Below, in pieces: positions 58,744-64,000 of a stretch of DNA of 64,000 bases (the first letter of the stretch is position 1; every line of letters starts with the position of its first letter). The notes under the pieces were generated by a model that searched no databases, was not told where the DNA came from, and saw only the letters and a list, made by a program, of their open reading frames with translations. The position numbers were made by a program, and so were the translations under genes. The stretch is taken from contig OY821519.1 in assembly GCA_963682025.1 (NCBI GenBank), positions 104,790,480 to 104,854,479 on the forward strand, written 5' to 3'. The DNA comes from Cordilura impudica (lineage: Eukaryota > Arthropoda > Insecta > Diptera > Scathophagidae).

Positions 58744-59557
58744 TTATACCCTCCACTCCAGTGTGCAGAGGGTATATATAAGTTTGTCATTCCGTTTGTA
58801 ATAATTAAAAAAAAAATTTTGGACCCCATAAAATGTATATATTTGTGATCCTTATAACAACCAGAGTTGATATAGCGATGTCCGTCTGTCCGTCTGTCCG
58901 TCTGTGGAAATCACGATGGCGGCGTCAATCGGGCGGCTAGGGTACTCGCTGACATACAAAATGATTCACTAGCATCCTGAAAAGTTTTCTATTTAAAATC
59001 GTCCAAATCGGTCGATTAGGGCCCGAGATTTGAATGAAGAACTTAAAAAAAGTCTTGATAAAATATAATTTTCTATGCTGTTCTTGTCACGATCACGCCC
59101 TCAATAGGATAGGTAAGGTGATCATTTTTAGTGAGAATGATTCTCCAAATTCGTGGGAAGGTCTCTACTTCAAAAATCACTAAAATCGATGGAACAGGTT
59201 CAGGAAAATCTCTGAAAAATTAAAAAAAATGAAAAATATGATGTTTCTATAGTGTCCTTGTTGTTATTCTAAATGTTATATTGTTGTCATAGCTGGACTT
59301 GTTGTTTTTGTGGCCGTTGTGGTAATAATATAATAAAAACTAACCCTTTGTACATTTTTTATCAACCCTGGTAGAAAAATTTAAAAGTTTCCATTGTTTT
59401 GGCACCACTAAAAAAATTTACTAGATAATCTCTGTCATTGCCACGAGCCTGCCTGCAAAGTTTCAGATCGATTGGATCACGGGAAAGGGAAAGGGGCTAA
59501 AATCGATCCAAAATTTTTTCGACAAGCAGACACTACGAGTTAATATAAAGGGTATAA
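58744..59557 (+). mobile_element. HINE-2, second copy
   Basis: 5' TTATACCCTCCACTCCAGTG with partner GCAGAGGGTATA, GATCCTTATAACAACC, a GTCTGTCCGTCTGTCC run and GGAAATCACGAT. It parallels 42657-43060. It ends near GGGTATAAAAATTC. No ATTCGGC hairpin is found here, so the right edge is uncertain. Confidence 0.65.
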
Positions 59558-60345
59558 AAATTCACCAGCATCTCAAGCAAATAACGCTAAAATACCTAGT
59601 TGTTAATTAAAAAAAAACAATGTAAATTTAGCAAAAAAAAATTTTATGTTTTAATTTATTTAAACAGAAAATCACAAAAATAACGTTTGATGTTGTATTT
59701 TTTGTGTTTAATATTTACAATACATACATACATACACATATTAAATAATACAAATAATATACATATATTCTATATATGTAATCCATAATAACTGCATGTT
59801 AGAAATAAATCGGTATATTATTTTATTTACATAAAATTCTGCAATATTTTGTTGTGGGGAAAATACATTTCTTTTGCATTAACAGAGTGTCACTTCATTT
59901 TGCTCAGCGTGACTATGCCACAATAGATGGCGCCACAATTTTTGTTCTAATTAGCTTTGCAATAGTTATTTCTATTTTAACATGAATGTCAATATTTTCA
60001 AATAGATATTATACATAACAATGTTAAGAGTATACACGGGTTGGTCTTTTATTTCATACGTTTTTCATTACTCTTTTACAAATATGAACATAAGTTTGGC
60101 AGATTAACATTTTTTTTGTTGTCTTTACAAAGTAGAGTTACCGAGTTCATCAGTGAGTTTTTTGCTTTCAAAACAGTTCTACATAGTTATATAGAATTAT
60201 TATTCTGCTTTACCTACAAAATATCTGATTGCGATTACATCTAATTTTTAAAAATTGTTTATAATTACTAAAGCATTATTATTCATATAAATACAAATTG
60301 CACTTTTTAAATTTTCCATTCAAATTTAAGAAAATATCAATTCTA
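59558..60345. other. unassigned AT-rich DNA
   Basis: Short (CATA)n run at 59721-59738. Nothing else. Confidence 0.4.
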
Positions 60346-61136
60346 ACAAGTAAGAAAATTATAGTCGGTCTAGACCGACTATACGATACCCTATGCCATG
60401 CGTTTAGAAACTCTATCTATTAGGCCCAACTAACTGGACATAGAAAATAAGCAAAAACCAAATTTGAGTGGGATTTTTTAATTTTTTGGGCTGCAGATAT
60501 GAAAAAGCTCATATCGGATGATATATCTATATGGGGACTAGGTCCAAAAATGGACCGATCCTGATCATGTTTGGTAAAGTCTCTTTTATTTTGCAAAAAT
60601 ATGTACAAACAAAATTTGAGAAGAATCAGTGCAATATTTTTGTTTTTTAATAGATTTAAGTGAAGATCGGGAAGCAACTCTATATGGGGCCAAAGGGATC
60701 ATTTTTGGACTACTCATTAATGGATGTAATGAATGCACACAAACCCAATTTGAGTAAGATCTATATGACAATTTGGATCTTATGGCAATTTATGTCGATT
60801 TCATAAGGGTAATTTGTATGGGGGCTAGGTCTGAACATGGACCGATTCTCACCAATTTCAATAGCGTTTATCCCATGGGCGAGAAAAGCTCACATACAAA
60901 ATTTCATCAAAATATATTCATATTTGCGACCTGCAGTTTGATTACAAGGTTTACATGGACACACAGACGGACGGACGGATGGACGGACGGACGGACGGAC
61001 ATTGTTAAATCAACTCAGAAAGTGATTCGGATTCGATCGGTATAATTAAAGATGGGTCTAGTTAAAATATTTTTGGTTGTTACAAACAGCAGCAAAAAGT
61101 CATTATACCCAAAACACATAGTGGTATAGGGTATAA
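60346..61136 (-). mobile_element. HINE-1, full length
   Basis: Same structure as 30900-31705; GGAC run at 60966-61000; hairpin AGTCGGTCTAGACCGACT intact. Confidence 0.9.
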
Positions 61137-62525
61137 AAACTGGAATTAAAATTACCAATTATAAATTAGAAAATATTAACTGAATTTCAGAAATTCATAT
61201 CAAAACGTCGGAAATAATAATTTTAAATTTTGAAGACATCAGTTGCATCTTCAATATACATATAAATTTTATTCGTTAAACACAAATTGAAATTCCAAAA
61301 AAAAACACCAAATATGTTTACATTTAAAAAATGTTCACATTAAAAGAAAATATTGGCATTCAGGAGAAATGAATAGCTTTTCATTAACTTCTTTTAACGA
61401 TTGTCGAATCGTTAAAAAAGAAAAGAAAAATTATCAGTAAAATTTTTAAACGATATTCGCTTAAACACAATAATTTTTGTGTTGTTTATTTTTATCGATA
61501 AAAACTTAAATTTTTAGGTTGAAATGTCGTCATACATAAATAAAAATCATAAAATAGTGAAAATATTTTTCTGTTATTAAAAAACCTTTTTATATAAATA
61601 AAAAAATTAAAAAACATATTCAATTCATTATTTCATTTTCAAATAAATACACAGAAATCTTTAAGTAAAAAAATAAAGATATTAAACATAAACATAAAAT
61701 CATCTTGTCAAACACGAAGTAATTTGTTTTTTTTTATTCTTCTTTGCGTTTTTCGCTTATTTTGACGGAGATGCCACTCGTTTACAATTTAAATAAATAG
61801 AAAAATAGATTTGTCGACTGTCGCTAAGATGTATGTACTTAGTGAATCACTTAATCGTTAGTGCAAACAACAATAGCTGTCGATATATTTTGCGATTGTC
61901 GGATCGTTGAAATTTACAGAATCACACTACAGAAAACATTAATTTAAATTCAATGAATTTTAGAAAACGTCAAATGATATTTAAGAATTGCGAACATAAA
62001 AACTGTTACATAAATAAACGCAATTTGATGAGAATGTTATTTTTTATATATAACTTTTCACAATTTTTTTTTGGATGAAAATTTGAAGTTTTTCAGAAAA
62101 TAAAGAGAACAAATTATTTTATTTCAAATGTTTGGGACATTTGGTTTTTTGCGTCTGGCATCCCTAATTTGATTATTTATTATCATAAATTTATTCTCTA
62201 TGTTTTCCAAATATGGCAATATTTTAATAAAAAAATTGAGAGAGCTTTTTTTTTGGTTATTATTTTGTTACTCCATCTGACCCCGCAATGAAAAAATATT
62301 TCGCCAGTTAAAAGAAGCTATACAGCCATCTCCAATTAGCACGATTTAATGCATATAGCCACCATACACAACCATTCCCTTTGCAATGGAGTTTAAGGTG
62401 AGCTATTTAATTAGAAAAAACTAAATTAAACGAGAAGTTATGTCATATAACCGGAAACGCATGCATATAGGAAACGCATGCATATCTATCCAATATTTTG
62501 TTTACATTTATTATCAATACTCAAA
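61137..62525. other. unassigned AT-rich DNA
   Basis: About 1.4 kb. A two-unit repeat GGAAACGCATGCATAT occurs at 62453-62490. No recognised gene. Confidence 0.4.
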
Positions 62526-62583
62526 CCGAGGTAGAGGGTATCAAAGATTCGGCACAGCCGAATTTAACACTCTTACTTGTTTA
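62526..62583 (+). mobile_element. HINE-2 3' end
   Basis: GGGTATCAAAG, hairpin ATTCGGCACAGCCGAAT and TTAACACTCTTACTTGTTT, as at 44852-44898. Confidence 0.7.
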
Positions 62584-62828
62584 TTTTTCAGTTTTCATAT
62601 TTCATTTTTAATTTTTTATTTTTCAGTTCTCATTTTTATTTATCATATTTCGGTTTTCGTTTTTAATTTTTTATTTTTTATTTTTCATATTTTATTTTTC
62701 ATTTTTTATTTTTCTGTTTTAATTTTTTAATTTTTATTTTTCATTTTTTTTCATTTTTTTGTTTTTCAGTTTTCATTTTTATTTTTTTTTTTTCATTTTT
62801 CATTCTTCATTTTTCATTTTTAAATAAT
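62584..62828. repeat. degenerate T-rich heptamer array
   Basis: Units such as ATTTTTC and ATTTTTT, immediately following the HINE-2 3' end and grading into the regular array. Confidence 0.85.
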
Positions 62829-64000
62829 AATTTTTGATTTTTAATTTTTAATTTTTAATTTTTAATTTTTAATTTTTAATTTTTAATTTTTAATTTTTAA
62901 TTTTTAATTTTTAATTTTTAATTTTTAATTTTTAATTTTTAATTTTTAATTTTTAATTTTTAATTTTTAATTTTTAATTTTTAATTTTTAATTTTTAATT
63001 TTTAATTTTTAATTTTTAATTTTTAATTTTTAATTTTTAATTTTTAATTTTTAATTTTTAATTTTTAATTTTTAATTTTGAATTTTGAATTTTTAATTTT
63101 TAATTTTTAATTTTTAATTTTTAATTTTTAATTTTTAATTTTTAATTTTTAATTTTTAATTTTTAATTTTTAATTTTTAATTTTTAATTTTTAATTTTTA
63201 ATTTTTAATTTTTAATTTTTAATTTTTAATTTTTAATTTTTAATTTTTAATTTTTAATTTTTAATTTTTAATTTTTAATTTTTAATTTTTAATTTTTAAT
63301 TTTTAATTTTTAATTTTTAATTTTTAATTTTTAATTTTTAATTATTAATTTTTAATTTTTAATTTTTAATTTTTAATTTTTAATTTTTAATTTTTAATTT
63401 TTAATTTTTAATTTTTAATTTTTAATTTTTAATTTTTAATTTTTAATTTTTAATTTTTAATTTTTAATTTTTAATTTTTAATTTTTAATTTTTAATTTTT
63501 AATTTTTAATTTTTAATTTTTAATTTTTAATTTTTAATTTTTAATTTTTAATTACTAATTTTTAATTTTTAATTTTTAATTTTTAATTTTCAATTTTTAA
63601 TTTTTAATTATTAATTTTTAATTTTTAATTACTAATTTTTAATTTTTAATTTTTAATTTTTAATTTTTAATTTTTAATTTTTAATTTTTAATTTTGAATT
63701 TTTAATTTTTAATTTTTAATTTTTAATTTTTAATTTTTAATTTTTAATTTTTAATTTTTAATTTTTAATTTTTAATTTTTAATTTTTAATTTTTAATTTT
63801 TAATTTTTAATTTTTAATTTTTAATTTTTAATTTTTAATTTTTAATTTTTAATTTTTAATTTTTAATTTTTAATTTTTAATTTTTAATTTTTAATTTTTA
63901 ATTTTTAATTTTTAATTTTTAATTTTTAATTTTTAATTTTTAATTTTTAATTTTTAATTTTTAATTTTTAATTTTTAATTTTTAATTTTTAATTTTTAAT
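62829..64000. repeat. (AATTTTT)n satellite, >1.1 kb, runs off window
   Basis: About 165 units of a 7-bp repeat, highly homogeneous. Rare variants (AATTTTG, AATTATT, AATTACT) occur near 63079, 63342, 63552, 63610 and 63693. No end seen. Confidence 0.98.

Noticed and set aside
58744..62583. A single 3.8-kb HINE-2 spanning the 5' end at 58744 and the 3' end at 62583
   Set aside because: The interior lacks the heptamer link seen at 42657-44898 and holds long unrelated DNA. Treated as two separate pieces.
62829..64000. CRISPR-like regular repeat
   Set aside because: 7-bp unit without spacers in an animal genome; simple satellite.

Overview
The window looks like heterochromatin-like or intergenic DNA from a higher (cyclorrhaphan) fly. 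It is strongly AT-rich and has no gene-dense stretch. It carries DINE-1/Helentron-type interspersed elements with GTCC-type microsatellites, a rosa-type (DD41D) mariner, Transib, piggyBac and Jockey-like LINE relics. I found no convincing single-copy host gene, tRNA or rRNA gene. Nearly everything interpretable is a transposable element (TE), a satellite array, or one nested in another. The organism call is an inference from TE composition; a calyptrate such as a blow fly or house-fly relative is my best guess.

Layout. 1-1116: 3' end of a piggyBac element containing a near-perfect 158-bp hairpin. 1.67-2.13 kb: LINE reverse-transcriptase relic. 2454-5223: complete but decayed Transib with 36-bp terminal inverted repeats (TIRs) and a 5-bp target-site duplication (TSD). 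5.6-6.9 kb: SINE-like piece, helentron-associated element (HINE) fragment and LINE 3' end. 7.5-10.3 kb: piggyBac relic apparently split by a 1.6-kb TIR element. 12.2-16.1 kb: HINE, decayed mariner and a hAT-like MITE. 18.7-22.7 kb: two more Transib relics. 22.8-25.7 kb: truncated HINE, a solo TIR fragment and a 2.1-kb foldback. 25.7-30.9 kb: LINE, small Helitron and mariner relics in otherwise blank DNA. 30.9-34.2 kb: HINE, a heptamer array and a broken copy of an unassigned transposase-like gene. 34.8-38.3 kb: a 3.5-kb transposon with about 630-bp TIRs enclosing an intact gene of that same family. 38.3-47.2 kb: minisatellite, Helitrons, a HINE-2 element swollen by heptamer arrays with a HINE-1 nested in it, and a third piggyBac. 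48.2-52.9 kb: a 4.8-kb long-TIR element with a second unassigned transposase-like pseudogene and two nested HINEs. 53-61 kb: more HINEs and an intact mariner sitting in a heptamer array. 62.5-64 kb: a HINE-2 3' end followed by a long (AATTTTT)n array running off the window.

Only two genes look translatable throughout: the mariner transposase at 57144-58229 and the unassigned 533-residue protein at 35521-37122. The rest document repeated waves of insertion. HINE-1 copies are close to one another and sit inside older elements, so they are among the younger layers. The heptamer arrays at all four major loci touch a HINE end. The two long-TIR elements share an architecture (TIRs of roughly 570-630 bp around one gene) and are the best candidates for under-described systems here.
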